64,000 nucleotides of DNA from Klebsiella aerogenes. GTDB taxonomy: Bacteria > Pseudomonadota > Gammaproteobacteria > Enterobacterales > Enterobacteriaceae. Within the stretch, counting starts at the first letter, position 1. Each line of letters begins with the position of its first letter. Both the position numbers and the translations under genes were made by a program. Location: NCBI GenBank assembly GCA_029027985.1, contig CP119076.1, positions 4,338,422 to 4,402,421 of the forward strand. The letters are read 5' to 3'. Of the stretch, positions 42,074-51,125 are shown piece after piece. The notes beneath the pieces were generated by a model. The model did no database searches. It was given only the letters and a program-made list of their open reading frames with translations, and was not told where the DNA came from.

Positions 42074-44014
42074 TTAGTAATCCCGCGCCTGAGCACGTTT
42101 TTCATTAATCATTTCAGCGACTTTACGGATGCGTTCCGATAGCGCCGTCTGCGCCACGCCGACGTTCCACCAACTGCCGTATTTGTGGACCATGGTTTTC
42201 GGCAACACTTTGATGTCGATAAGCGTGCTGACAGTTTCGCGGCGAGCGGCATCCAGCGCGTGGCGTAGCTCATCGAGGGTGGTCACCCGCCAGGTCTTGC
42301 AGCCGTAGCCGGAGGCGATAGTGGCGAAGTCCACCGGCACCAGGCCGCCCTGGAGCTGGCCATTTTCCGCCGAACGATAGCGGAACTCGGTGCCGAAGCT
42401 GTCCATACCGTGTTCCAGTTGCAGGTTGTTGATGCAGCCGTTAGCCATGTTATCGAGCAGGATAATGTTGATCTTCGCCCGTTCCTGCAGGGAGGTGACC
42501 AGTTCGGAGTGCAGCATCATGAAGGAGCCGTCGCCGACCAGCGAATAGACCTCGCTCTGCGGTTGTGCCAGCTTCACGCCGAGCGCAGCGTTGACCTCAT
42601 AGCCCATACAGGAGTAGCCATACTCCACGTGGTAGGTGTTCGGTGCCCGATTGCGCCAGACGCGCTGCAGGTCGCCCGGTAGACTGCCCGCCGCTGCAAC
42701 GATCACCGCATCTGCCGCTAATGATTCGTTCAGCAAGCCAAGAACGCTGCTTTGCGTCAGGGTGGAATCGGTAATCTGGCGGAATTCGCGGTATACCGAT
42801 TCGCGGTCAATATGGTCATCAATTTCCGGTACGAAAGCCGTTTCCTGCCAGACTGCCTGGTAGACGCGCTGAGTCTCTTTCATCTGCCGGCTCTGCACGC
42901 TTGCTATCTGCGCGCCCCAGCCAGCCTGCCAGGACTCGTTCGCCAACACATCGTTGAGCGCGCCCAGCGCTTCACGCGCGTCCGCCAGCATCGGAATGCC
43001 GTCCAGCTTCCAGGCATCAAAATTGCTGACATTAACATTAAGGAAGCGCACGTCCGGAGACTGGAAGATCCATTTCGAAGCGGTGGTGAAATCGCTAAAG
43101 CGCGTACCGATGCCCATGACTAAATCCGCTTCTTTCGCCAGCAAGTTCGCCGCCAGGCAGCCGGTTTCGCCAACCCCGCCGACATTCAGCGGATGCGATG
43201 AAACAACCGTGCCCTTACCGGCTTGGGTTTCCGCAAACGGAATACCGTAACGCTCCGCAAAGCTCACTAGCGCATCACCCGCAGCGGAATATTTCACTCC
43301 ACCGCCGCAAACGATCAGCGGCTTGCGGCTAGCTTTAATCGCCGTTACCGCATCCGCCAGTTGCGCCGCGCTTGGCGGGCGGCGGTCCAGACGATGGACG
43401 CGGCGAGCAAAGAAGGATTCCGGATAATCCCAGGCTTCACCCTGCACATCCTGTGGTAAACACAGCGTAACCGCACCGGTTTCCGCCGGGTCCGTCAACA
43501 CGCGCATGGCGTTGATGCAGGCGCTCATCAGCTGTTCCGGACGCGTAATGCGATCCCAGTATTTACTCACCGCACGAAACGCGTCATTGGTGGTGATGCT
43601 CAGATCGTGACTCTGTTCGATTTGCTGCAGTACCGGATCCGGTTGCCGGGTGGCAAAAACGTCGCCCGGCAGTAATAACAGCGGGATACGGTTGGCGGTC
43701 GCCGTCGCCGCGGCAGTGATCATATTGGCCGCCCCAGGGCCTATCGAAGAGGTGCAGGCGATAATCTGCCGACGCAGCGACTGACGGGCAAAGCCGGTGG
43801 CAGCATGAGCCATTCCCTGTTCATTGCGCCCCTGGTAAACCCGCAGCTCGCCGCTGTTCTCTTCCAGCGCCTGGCCTAAACCCAACACATTGCCATGACC
43901 AAAAATAGCGAAAATCCCTTTCACGAATTTTTGCGCTTCACCATCCACTTCCAGATACTGGTTATCAAGGAACTTCACCAGCGCCTGCGCCATTGTGAGT
44001 CTCAGTTTGCCCAT
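42074..44014 (-). CDS. iolD: Trihydroxycyclohexane-1,2-dione hydrolase IolD
   Basis: The 646-aa thiamine-diphosphate enzyme opens the ring of trihydroxycyclohexanedione to 5-deoxy-glucuronate. It has the three-domain layout of ThDP enzymes: [16 protein letters not shown] near the N-terminus with the activating Glu, a central domain, and the ThDP-magnesium motif [15 protein letters not shown]...[11 protein letters not shown] near 490-525. Length as in IolD. First gene of the minus-strand operon; promoter in the gap shared with iolC. AAGGA precedes the ATG. Confidence 0.95.
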   Translation of the reverse strand: MGKLRLTMAQALVKFLDNQYLEVDGEAQKFVKGIFAIFGHGNVLGLGQALEENSGELRVYQGRNEQGMAHAATGFARQSLRRQIIACTSSIGPGAANMITAAATATANRIPLLLLPGDVFATRQPDPVLQQIEQSHDLSITTNDAFRAVSKYWDRITRPEQLMSACINAMRVLTDPAETGAVTLCLPQDVQGEAWDYPESFFARRVHRLDRRPPSAAQLADAVTAIKASRKPLIVCGGGVKYSAAGDALVSFAERYGIPFAETQAGKGTVVSSHPLNVGGVGETGCLAANLLAKEADLVMGIGTRFSDFTTASKWIFQSPDVRFLNVNVSNFDAWKLDGIPMLADAREALGALNDVLANESWQAGWGAQIASVQSRQMKETQRVYQAVWQETAFVPEIDDHIDRESVYREFRQITDSTLTQSSVLGLLNESLAADAVIVAAAGSLPGDLQRVWRNRAPNTYHVEYGYSCMGYEVNAALGVKLAQPQSEVYSLVGDGSFMMLHSELVTSLQERAKINIILLDNMANGCINNLQLEHGMDSFGTEFRYRSAENGQLQGGLVPVDFATIASGYGCKTWRVTTLDELRHALDAARRETVSTLIDIKVLPKTMVHKYGSWWNVGVAQTALSERIRKVAEMINEKRAQARDY

Positions 44015-44543
44015 GTTGCCTAATCCTTATCGTTCAGTATTTGCCGTGTGGGTTAGCGCTTTTGTCTCATCTGCGAGGCTGGCGAGCGGTGAGGAAAGCC
44101 GTTAACGTCCACTGGAATATTTTTGGATTATAGGCAAACATTTTTTTCATTAAACACCAATACAGAAAAAATGTTTCATTTTGCGAGAAGGATCAAACTC
44201 TCTACTCATTTCACACGTTTCACTTACATCTCATTCGCGAGCAGCCTTCCGGAATGAGGGATGGAAAAGAAGTTATCATATTGAAAAATAATGATAATTA
44301 TAATGATACGAACGATAAAATACGGGTGCGGGAAGTACCTGTAGTGATAACGCGTAAGAGAGCGCCCGCCAGCGCAGAGTGGTAGATCCTTCACACTTTT
44401 GGTTTTTTAATTTCGATTAGATTTGAAAATGAAATATTTATTTCTCAAACTAGAGATAACCAATAACCATCAGGCTGTTCATGGCAGACCGTCACTCGTG
44501 CGACCTTCTCCTGGCAGCAGATATGCAAAAGGAAACCCTAGCG
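44015..44543. other. Divergent iolD/iolC regulatory gap
   Basis: No gene is supported. The gap should hold both promoters. It contains a TGAAAT...ATTTCT palindrome at 44430-44445 (listed separately), ATGTTTCATT near 44171 on the iolD side, and three GATAAT-like hexamers in a row at 44287-44310, which resemble a Fur-type array or simply an AT-rich promoter. The latter includes TATAAT at 44299-44304. Confidence 0.5.
44430..44445. promoter_or_regulatory. Candidate IolR operator upstream of iolC
   Basis: TGAAATATTTATTTCT has the same spacing as the perfect palindrome TGAAATTTATATTTCA upstream of iolA (49940-49955): six-base arms around four bases. Located about 100 bp before the iolC start. IolR is the obvious candidate binder; this is inferred from recurrence at iol promoters. 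Confidence 0.5.
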
Positions 44544-46457
44544 ATGAATGCAGCAGTTAAGCGGCTCGACGTCATCTGTATTGGCCGGGTGGCCGTCGAT
44601 CTCTACGCCCAGCAGATAGGGGCAAGGTTGGAAGATGTGGCCAGTTTCGCCAAGTATCTTGGCGGCTCCTCTGGCAACGTCGCCTTTGGAACCGCTATTC
44701 AGGGGTTGAAATCGGCGATGCTGGCGCGCGTGGGCGACGAGCACAACGGTCGATTCCTGCGTGAAACCCTCAGCCGCGCGGGGGTTGATACCGAATATCT
44801 GATCACCGATAAAGACCGGTTGACCGCATTGGTGATGCTGGGTATCAAGGATCAGGACACCTTCCCGCTCATTTTCTACCGTGACAACTGCGCCGATATG
44901 GCGCTGACGCCTGACGATATCAATGAGCAGTACATCGCTTCTTCCCGTGCTCTGGCGGTAACCGGCACGCACCTTTCACATGCCAATACCCGCGACGCGG
45001 TGCTGAAGGCGCTGGAGTACGCCCGCCGTCACGGCCTGCGCACCGCACTGGATATTGACTATCGTCCGGTGCTGTGGGGGCTCACCTCGCTGGGCGACGG
45101 TGAAACGCGTTTCATTGAGTCCGGTCCGGTGACTCGCCAGCTACAGGAAGTCCTGCATCTGTTCGATTTAGTCGTCGGTACCGAAGAGGAATTCCATATT
45201 GCCGGCGGCAGCACCGACACCCTGACCGCGCTGAAAAACGTTCGTCACGCCACCAAAGCCACGTTGGTCTGCAAACGCGGGCCGATGGGCTGTGTCGTAC
45301 TGGAAGGCGAAATCCCGGATAGCTGGGATGACGTCCCGCTACAGCAAGGCGTTCGCGTCGATGTGCTCAACGTGCTCGGCGCTGGCGATGCCTTTATGTC
45401 CGGACTGCTGCGCGGCTGGCTTAACGATGAAGGATGGGAACAAGCCTGCCGCTACGCCAACGCCTGCGGCGCGCTGGTGGTTTCACGCCACGGTTGCGCG
45501 CCAGCGATGCCGACGAAAGCAGAGCTTGATGATTATCTGTCGCGGGCTGAAGCCGTACCTCGCCCGGATACCGACGCGCGGCTAAACCATTTACACCGGG
45601 TGACCAGCCGCCGCCAGCAGTGGCCGGAACTGTGTATCTTCGCTTTTGATCACCGTAAACAGCTGTCGGATCTGGCGTTAGAAACCGGCCGCAATCCGGC
45701 CTGCATCCCTCAACTCAAACTGCTGTTGTTAGCGGCTGCCGAAACGGCGGCGGCTGAGGCCGGGCTTGAGCAACGCAGCGGTATCCTGGCCGATGGCACC
45801 TATGGTCAGCGTTCACTCAACGCCATTACCGGCAAAGGCTGGTGGATTGGTCGGCCTATTGAACTTCCCAGCTCGCGCCCGCTGCGCCTTGAGCATGGCA
45901 ATATTGGTTCGCAGCTGATCGACTGGCCTCTGGAGCACGTCGTTAAATGCCTGGTCTTTTACCACCCGGACGATCCGGTAACGCTGCGCGCCGAGCAGGA
46001 CGCGCTACTGCTGGAAGTATGGCAGGCCTGTAATAAGTCCGGACACGAGCTGCTGCTGGAAGTAATCCTGCCGGAAAACGGGCCGGATAAAGACGAGCGC
46101 CACTACCACACCATGCTGGAACACTTCTATCAGTTGGGCATTCAGCCGGACTGGTGGAAGCTTCCGCCGCTGGCCAGTGCCCAGTGGGATCGGATCTCAG
46201 CGCTTATCGAGCGCGAAGATCCATGGTGTCGCGGGATCCTGCTCCTCGGGCTGGATGCGCCATCGGATCGTCTGCGCGCCGGTTTTGCCGAAGCTTCCAG
46301 ACACCCGATGATCAAGGGCTTCGCCGTCGGTCGTACCATCTTTGGCCAACCTTCACGCCGTTGGATGCAGGGTGAACTGGATGATGCTGCACTGATAGAC
46401 GAAGTGAAGCGCAACTATCTGCGGCTTATTGGTTACTGGCGCGAAGCGCGCGGCTAA
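44544..46457 (+). CDS. iolC: 5-dehydro-2-deoxygluconokinase IolC fused to a DUF2090 domain
   Basis: Bifunctional-looking protein of 637 aa from the ATG at 44544. The first 320 residues are a PfkB-type sugar kinase: CIGRVAVDLYAQQIG near the start, GGSSGNVAFG (about 35-44) and the ATP/anion-hole motif NVLGAGDAFMSGLLRG near 280. It phosphorylates 5-dehydro-2-deoxygluconate. The C-terminal 300 residues (from about FAFDHRKQLSDLA) are a DUF2090 aldolase-like domain, possibly cleaving the phosphorylated product, the role of IolJ in Bacillus. The chosen start has AAAGGAA upstream; an upstream ATG at 44481 is possible but lacks a good site. Confidence 0.92.
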   Translation: MNAAVKRLDVICIGRVAVDLYAQQIGARLEDVASFAKYLGGSSGNVAFGTAIQGLKSAMLARVGDEHNGRFLRETLSRAGVDTEYLITDKDRLTALVMLGIKDQDTFPLIFYRDNCADMALTPDDINEQYIASSRALAVTGTHLSHANTRDAVLKALEYARRHGLRTALDIDYRPVLWGLTSLGDGETRFIESGPVTRQLQEVLHLFDLVVGTEEEFHIAGGSTDTLTALKNVRHATKATLVCKRGPMGCVVLEGEIPDSWDDVPLQQGVRVDVLNVLGAGDAFMSGLLRGWLNDEGWEQACRYANACGALVVSRHGCAPAMPTKAELDDYLSRAEAVPRPDTDARLNHLHRVTSRRQQWPELCIFAFDHRKQLSDLALETGRNPACIPQLKLLLLAAAETAAAEAGLEQRSGILADGTYGQRSLNAITGKGWWIGRPIELPSSRPLRLEHGNIGSQLIDWPLEHVVKCLVFYHPDDPVTLRAEQDALLLEVWQACNKSGHELLLEVILPENGPDKDERHYHTMLEHFYQLGIQPDWWKLPPLASAQWDRISALIEREDPWCRGILLLGLDAPSDRLRAGFAEASRHPMIKGFAVGRTIFGQPSRRWMQGELDDAALIDEVKRNYLRLIGYWREARG

Positions 46458-46464
46458 CCGCCTA

Positions 46465-46498
46465 CAGGCCCGAATCTTCTTCTAAAGAGGCGGGCCTG
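46465..46498 (+). terminator. Hairpin between iolC and iolR
   Basis: CAGGCCCG and CGGGCCTG form an 8-bp perfect stem with an 18-nt loop, 7 bases after the iolC stop. The tail is CTGTTTC, so it is a moderate terminator that could separate iolC from iolR. Confidence 0.5.
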
Positions 46499-46509
46499 CT
46501 GTTTCTTCG

Positions 46510-46556
46510 TGAAATGAATCGCGTATTTCATCGCAAAAAATGAAAAATTCGCTTCA
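46510..46556. promoter_or_regulatory. Two candidate IolR sites upstream of iolR
   Basis: TGAAAT (46510-46515) and ATTTCA (46525-46530) are inverted around 9 bases, and TGAAAAATTCGCTTCA follows at 46541-46556. They lie 50-96 bp before the iolR start, consistent with autoregulation. Confidence 0.5.
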
Positions 46557-46605
46557 TTTGGTACACTGGAAGCCATATTCCTTCCATTTTCTCAGAGCGT
46601 AACTT

Positions 46606-47460
46606 ATGGCTAATAATCCGACTCAACTGACCATCCTGCAGGATGAAATCAGACGCCGCTACGACACGCTCAGCAAACGTCTGAAGCAGGTGGCGCGCTA
46701 CATTCTGGACAACAGCAATAGCGTTGCCTTCGATACCGTAGCCTCGATTGCCCAACAGGCCGACGTTCCGCCCTCCACGCTGATTCGTTTCGCTAACGCC
46801 TTCGGTTTCAGCGGCTTTAACGAAATGAAACAGATGTTCAAGCAGCACCTGATGGAAGAGACCGCTAACTACACCGAACGCGCGCGCCTGTTCCGCCAGA
46901 CCACTAACGACGAAACAACGCCTCCGGAAACGCCGACTGAAATCCTCAACATGTTCAGTATGGTCAATACCCAGGCATTGCAGCAGTTGGCGATGCAAAC
47001 CTCCGGTGAAGATTTGAATCGTGCGGTAGATTTACTGGCTGATGCGGAAAACATCTACGTGATAGGCCTGCGCCGCTCGTTCAGCGTCGCCTCTTACCTG
47101 ACCTACGCTCTGCGCCATCTGGATCGCAAAGCTTTCCTGATTGACGGCCTCGGCGGCATGTTTACCGAACAGCTCAGCCTGGTGGGGCCGAAGGACGTCG
47201 TCGTCGCCGTGAGCTTCTCGCCTTATGCCCGCGAAGTGGTAGAACTGGTTGAGCTTGGCGCCCAGCGTAAAGCGCGACAAATCGCCATCACCGACAGCCA
47301 GGTAAGCCCGCTCGCCGCCTTTAGCGACGTCTGCTTTGTGGTACGCGAAGCGCAGGTTGACGGCTTCCGTTCGCAGGTGGCCTCACTGTGTCTGGCGCAG
47401 ACGTTAGCGGTATCGCTGGCGCTGAATAGTAGCAAAGAACCGCAGCAGCACCGCGCCTAG
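46606..47460 (+). CDS. iolR: RpiR-family repressor IolR
   Basis: The 284-aa regulator has an N-terminal helix-turn-helix of the RpiR type (TVASIAQQADVPPSTLIRFANAFGF split over about residues 45-70) and a C-terminal SIS sugar-phosphate-binding domain (ENIYVIGLRRSFSVA near 148-162, DVVVAVSFSPYAREVVEL near 198-215). In Salmonella and related bacteria this type of regulator represses inositol genes until an intermediate accumulates. Position in the middle of the iol genes supports the call. Confidence 0.9.
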   Translation: MANNPTQLTILQDEIRRRYDTLSKRLKQVARYILDNSNSVAFDTVASIAQQADVPPSTLIRFANAFGFSGFNEMKQMFKQHLMEETANYTERARLFRQTTNDETTPPETPTEILNMFSMVNTQALQQLAMQTSGEDLNRAVDLLADAENIYVIGLRRSFSVASYLTYALRHLDRKAFLIDGLGGMFTEQLSLVGPKDVVVAVSFSPYAREVVELVELGAQRKARQIAITDSQVSPLAAFSDVCFVVREAQVDGFRSQVASLCLAQTLAVSLALNSSKEPQQHRA

Positions 47461-47497
47461 TTGCCGGCATTGAAAATAGCCGCAACCTACGAATAGA

Positions 47498-47522
47498 AAA
47501 GCCGGGGAAACTCCCCGGCTTT
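47498..47522. terminator. Bidirectional terminator between iolR and iolB
   Basis: AAAGCCGGGGA and TCCCCGGCTTT form a perfect 11-bp stem with a 3-nt loop in the gap of two convergent genes, with A-rich and T-rich ends that serve both directions. Confidence 0.9.
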
Positions 47523-47537
47523 CTCATTTCTCACGCG

Positions 47538-48338
47538 CTATGCATAGCGATCGCTGTTGATCCAGGCGTGATCCTCTTCCCAGGTGAACAGCCACTTACG
47601 ATCGGGCCCCGCCATCACGTTCAGGTAATAGCTGTTGTAACCTGCTATCGCCGCTACCGGATGGTAGCCGCGCGGCACCATCACCACATCGTGGTTATAG
47701 GGCGCCATACAGGCATCCAGGCTGCGATCATCGGTATACACCCGCTGGAAGGCAAAGCCCTGCGGCGGGTCGAAGCGGTGGTAGTAGGTTTCTTCCAGTT
47801 GGGTTTCCTGCCCCGGCAGCGCGGTATCGTGCTTGTGCGACGGCCAGGAGCTGGTCGCCCCTTCCTCGGTGTAAACCTCCACCACCAGCAGGCAATCCGC
47901 CTGCGCGTTATCCGGTAAAATGTTATGCACCAGGCGCTGATTACGCCCTTTACCGCGATGTTCTACGCCGACATCTTCGGGACGAATGACTCGCGCCGGG
48001 AAATGACCTTTGCCCGGCGCACTACAGACCGCCAGTTCGAGATCGGAATCCGCCGTGACCTCGATCTTATCCTGAGGCGGCACATACACCGACCACGGCG
48101 GCGTGCGCTCAAACGGCGACATGCGTTTGCCGAGATGAGGAAAATCGGCGTGCTGAGTTTTGATCGAGGCCAGCCCCGAGACCAGCACCAGACACAGTTC
48201 GCGGTCACCGCACTCCAGAGTCACGGTTTGCCCCTGCTTTAACATCCAGACATCAAAGCCAATGTAGTGCCACCCCGCGCTCTGCGGGGTGATGTGCTGG
48301 ATATGTCCCTCTTTTTGCGCTTTAGCCAATAACGACAT
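47538..48338 (-). CDS. iolB: 5-deoxy-glucuronate isomerase IolB
   Basis: The 266-aa cupin isomerises 5-deoxy-glucuronate to 5-dehydro-2-deoxygluconate. It shows the IolB stretches QHITPQSAGWHYIGFDVW near the start, SSWPSHKHDT and YYHRFDPPQGFAFQRVY with His/Glu ligands, and VMVPRGYHPVAA. Length is typical (about 270 aa). AAGGAG lies before the ATG, and iolA ends 18 bases upstream, so iolA-iolB is one operon. Confidence 0.94.
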   Translation of the reverse strand: MSLLAKAQKEGHIQHITPQSAGWHYIGFDVWMLKQGQTVTLECGDRELCLVLVSGLASIKTQHADFPHLGKRMSPFERTPPWSVYVPPQDKIEVTADSDLELAVCSAPGKGHFPARVIRPEDVGVEHRGKGRNQRLVHNILPDNAQADCLLVVEVYTEEGATSSWPSHKHDTALPGQETQLEETYYHRFDPPQGFAFQRVYTDDRSLDACMAPYNHDVVMVPRGYHPVAAIAGYNSYYLNVMAGPDRKWLFTWEEDHAWINSDRYA

Positions 48339-48356
48339 GGCGTTCTCCTTCGCCGA

Positions 48357-49862
48357 TTAACCTAACGTCGGCATGCTAAATTCAGATACGGTTTGCTGCC
48401 CCTGCGGCCAGCGCACGGTGGCGGTTTTCATGCGGGTATAGAAGCGAACGCCGTCCGGACCATGGACATTCAGCGCACCAAATACCGAACGCTTCCAGCC
48501 GCCGAAGCTATGGAAAGCCATCGGTACCGGAACCGGCACATTCACCCCGACCATCCCGGCCTGTACGTCATGCACAAACTCGCGCGCGGTGTGGCCGTTG
48601 CTGGTAAAGACGGCGCTACCGTTGCCGAACTCGTGGCTGTTCACCAGCTCCAGCGCGCTCTGGTAATCAGCAACGCGGACGATCCCCAGCACCGGGCCAA
48701 AAATCTCTTCTCGCCAGATGGTCATCTCTGGGGTGACGTGGTCAAACAGCGTCCCGCCGACGTAATACCCGTCTTCATGCCCGGCCACGCGCAGTCTGCG
48801 GCCATCCACCACCAATGACGCCCCTTCGCTGACGCCTTTATCAATATAGCCGAGCACTTTTTTCTGATGCGCTTCGGAGACAACTGGCCCCATTTCGTTT
48901 TCGTCTTTGCCGCGCAGGCAGCCCGGGCCGACTTTCAGCGCCTCGACTAACGGTTTCAGACGGGCAATCAGCTTATCCGCGGTTTCGTCGCCGACGGCGA
49001 CCACGACCGGCAACGCCATGCAGCGTTCGCCAGCGGAACCGTACGCACCGCCCATGATGGCATTCACGGTTGCATCAAGATCGGCATCCGGCATCACGAT
49101 GGCATGGTTTTTCGCCGCGCCAAACGCCTGAACGCGTTTTCCGTGAGCGCTGGCGGTTTTATAGATATATTCCGCCACTCCGGAGGACCCGACAAAGCTG
49201 ACAGCGGCGATACGCGGGTCGGTATAAAGCTGCTCGGCAGCTTCGTTGCTGCAGTGCACAACGTTGAAAACGCCATCCGGCAGACCCGCCTCTTTCAGTA
49301 GTTCGGCCATACGCACTGCCGCGGTCGGCGCCAGCGCCGGCGGTTTCAGGACAAAGCTATTGCCGCAGGCGAGTGCGATGGGGAACATCCACATCGGCAC
49401 CATCGCCGGGAAGTTGAACGGCGTAATCCCCGCCACCACGCCCAGCGGCTGCATCAGCGAATAACTGTCGACGCCAGTGCCGACATCTGAAGAAAACTCA
49501 CCTTTAATGAGATGCGGAATACCGCAGGCAAACTCAACAACTTCCATGCCGCGGGTCAGCTCGCCGAGGGCATCGGACCATACTTTACCGTGTTCGCTGA
49601 CGATAATGCCCGCCAGCTCATCAACGTGCTGCTCCAGCAGCATTTTGAAATTGAATAGCACGCGGGCGCGGCGCAACGGCGTGGTGCGGGACCAGCTGTC
49701 AAAAGCGTCGCGGGCGACCTGAATTGCGTCGGAGACTTCCTGCGCGGTTGAAAGCGTGACTTCGCGAACCACGCTGCCAGTGGCCGGATCGTACACCGGC
49801 ATCGTCTCGCGGCTGCTGCTGGTTACCGTTTTCCCACCAATAAAGTTACCTGTGATAGTCAT
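48357..49862 (-). CDS. iolA: Methylmalonate-semialdehyde dehydrogenase IolA
   Basis: The 501-aa CoA-acylating aldehyde dehydrogenase converts malonate semialdehyde (or methylmalonate semialdehyde) to acetyl-CoA (or propionyl-CoA), the last step of inositol use. It has AGITPFNFPAMVPMWMFPIA near 145-165, SFVGSSGVAEYIY, and the catalytic Cys in SAGERCMALPV near 284. Length as in MmsA/IolA. A TGAAAT palindrome lies 78 bp upstream. Confidence 0.94.
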   Translation of the reverse strand: MTITGNFIGGKTVTSSSRETMPVYDPATGSVVREVTLSTAQEVSDAIQVARDAFDSWSRTTPLRRARVLFNFKMLLEQHVDELAGIIVSEHGKVWSDALGELTRGMEVVEFACGIPHLIKGEFSSDVGTGVDSYSLMQPLGVVAGITPFNFPAMVPMWMFPIALACGNSFVLKPPALAPTAAVRMAELLKEAGLPDGVFNVVHCSNEAAEQLYTDPRIAAVSFVGSSGVAEYIYKTASAHGKRVQAFGAAKNHAIVMPDADLDATVNAIMGGAYGSAGERCMALPVVVAVGDETADKLIARLKPLVEALKVGPGCLRGKDENEMGPVVSEAHQKKVLGYIDKGVSEGASLVVDGRRLRVAGHEDGYYVGGTLFDHVTPEMTIWREEIFGPVLGIVRVADYQSALELVNSHEFGNGSAVFTSNGHTAREFVHDVQAGMVGVNVPVPVPMAFHSFGGWKRSVFGALNVHGPDGVRFYTRMKTATVRWPQGQQTVSEFSMPTLG

Positions 49863-49939
49863 CTTTTCGCCTCATAGTGTAGAAGGCCGTTTAGGTGACG
49901 GCCCGTCGCTGATTCTGCTGTGCTATAACCGTAGTAAAA

Positions 49940-49955
49940 TGAAATTTATATTTCA
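49940..49955. promoter_or_regulatory. Candidate IolR operator upstream of iolA
   Basis: TGAAATTTATATTTCA has perfect six-base inverted arms (TGAAAT/ATTTCA) and lies 78 bp before the iolA start. The same pattern recurs at 44430, 46510 and 50131. Confidence 0.55.
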
Positions 49956-50130
49956 ATATACAGATAAAATGAAATTCCACTTTGGTGATGACTGTCGCAT
50001 TTTTCAGCAACACATCATTGCACAGGATAAAAACACGACCTGAGATAAGACAAGGCTTACTGCGGATACTGCTGATGTAACGTATGAAAGGGCAGGAAAA
50101 CTATTTTGCGATCGTGCTCAAACAACCATT

Positions 50131-50156
50131 ATTTCATCCATTGCCAATGATGAAAT
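50131..50156. promoter_or_regulatory. Candidate IolR operator upstream of iolI
   Basis: ATTTCATCCATTG pairs with CAATGATGAAAT with one bulged base, giving a 26-bp inverted repeat 60 bp before the iolI start. Confidence 0.5.
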
Positions 50157-50216
50157 AAACATTTTAACTAATGGGCAAGCGAACTAATCCAGTCAATCTT
50201 TTGTCAGGAGTGTCAA

Positions 50217-51038
50217 ATGGCCATTGCACTGCAGCGTTTCTGTATCAACCGTAAAATTGCACCGTCGCTCAGCATTGAGGCGTTTTTCCGTCTGGTGAGC
50301 GAACTCGGGCTGCATAAGGTAGAGCTACGTAATGATTTGCCCGGCGGCAAGGTCACTGATGCGCTCACGCATCAGCAGGTACGCGCGCTGGCGGACCGCT
50401 ACCAGATTGAAATCCTGACTATCAACGCCGTCTACCCCTTTAACTGTCACACCGCTGAAGTACGCAGCCTGACGGCATCTCTGCTGAAAGAAGCTCAGGC
50501 GGTTGGCGCTAAATCGCTGGTGCTTTGCCCATTAAATGATGGCACTGCCGTGGAGCCGCAAGAGACGCTCGCCGCCATGCGTGACCTGGCGCCGCTGTTC
50601 GCGCAATACGGCATTCAGGGCCTGGTCGAGCCGCTGGGCTTCCCACAAAGTTCGCTACGTTCGGCGGCGCAAGCACAGTCGCTTATTCGTGACGCGCAGG
50701 TACCGTTTAAGCTGCTAATCGATACCTTCCACCACCATCTTTACCCACAGGCCGAAGCGGAATTCAGTCAGGTCGATATTGCCGAAATAGGCCTGGTGCA
50801 TCTCTCCGGCGTTGACGATGCCCGCCCACGCGAGCAATTGACCGACGACGAGCGCATCATGCTGACGCCGCAAGACCGGTTATTGACCTGCCAGCAGGTG
50901 AAACACCTTGAGGTGCGCGGATACCTGGGCGATTACGCCTTTGAACCGTTCGCTCCGCAACTGGCATCGTGGCGCGAAGAGGATATTCGTCGTGAAATTG
51001 AGCAGAGTATTGCGCTGATTCAGCACCACTGCGCATAA
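50217..51038 (+). CDS. iolI: Inosose isomerase-like TIM-barrel protein IolI
   Basis: The 273-aa protein belongs to the xylose-isomerase-like TIM-barrel family, with a metal site suggested by EPLGF (about 138-142), DTFHHHLYPQ (about 169-178) and HLSGVDD (about 197-203). In Bacillus, IolI interconverts inosose isomers so that D-chiro-inositol can enter the pathway. Its own promoter faces iolA. The next gene yjgR starts 87 bases later and is not part of the pathway. Confidence 0.85.
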   Translation: MAIALQRFCINRKIAPSLSIEAFFRLVSELGLHKVELRNDLPGGKVTDALTHQQVRALADRYQIEILTINAVYPFNCHTAEVRSLTASLLKEAQAVGAKSLVLCPLNDGTAVEPQETLAAMRDLAPLFAQYGIQGLVEPLGFPQSSLRSAAQAQSLIRDAQVPFKLLIDTFHHHLYPQAEAEFSQVDIAEIGLVHLSGVDDARPREQLTDDERIMLTPQDRLLTCQQVKHLEVRGYLGDYAFEPFAPQLASWREEDIRREIEQSIALIQHHCA

Positions 51039-51125
51039 GATTAAACGTTGAGAGTTATCGATTTCCTCCATCTTTTTGCTGGCAGGTTGCCTATAATCGA
51101 CGCAGGATAAATGGAGGAATCGATC

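Larger units (their letters stand above)
49863..50216. other. Divergent iolA/iolI regulatory gap with candidate operators
   Basis: No gene is seen in this 354-bp stretch. It contains the palindrome at 49940-49955, a further TGAAATTCC half-site at 49970, and the inverted repeat at 50131-50156, all built on TGAAAT/ATTTCA. Promoters of iolA and iolI should lie here. Confidence 0.6.
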
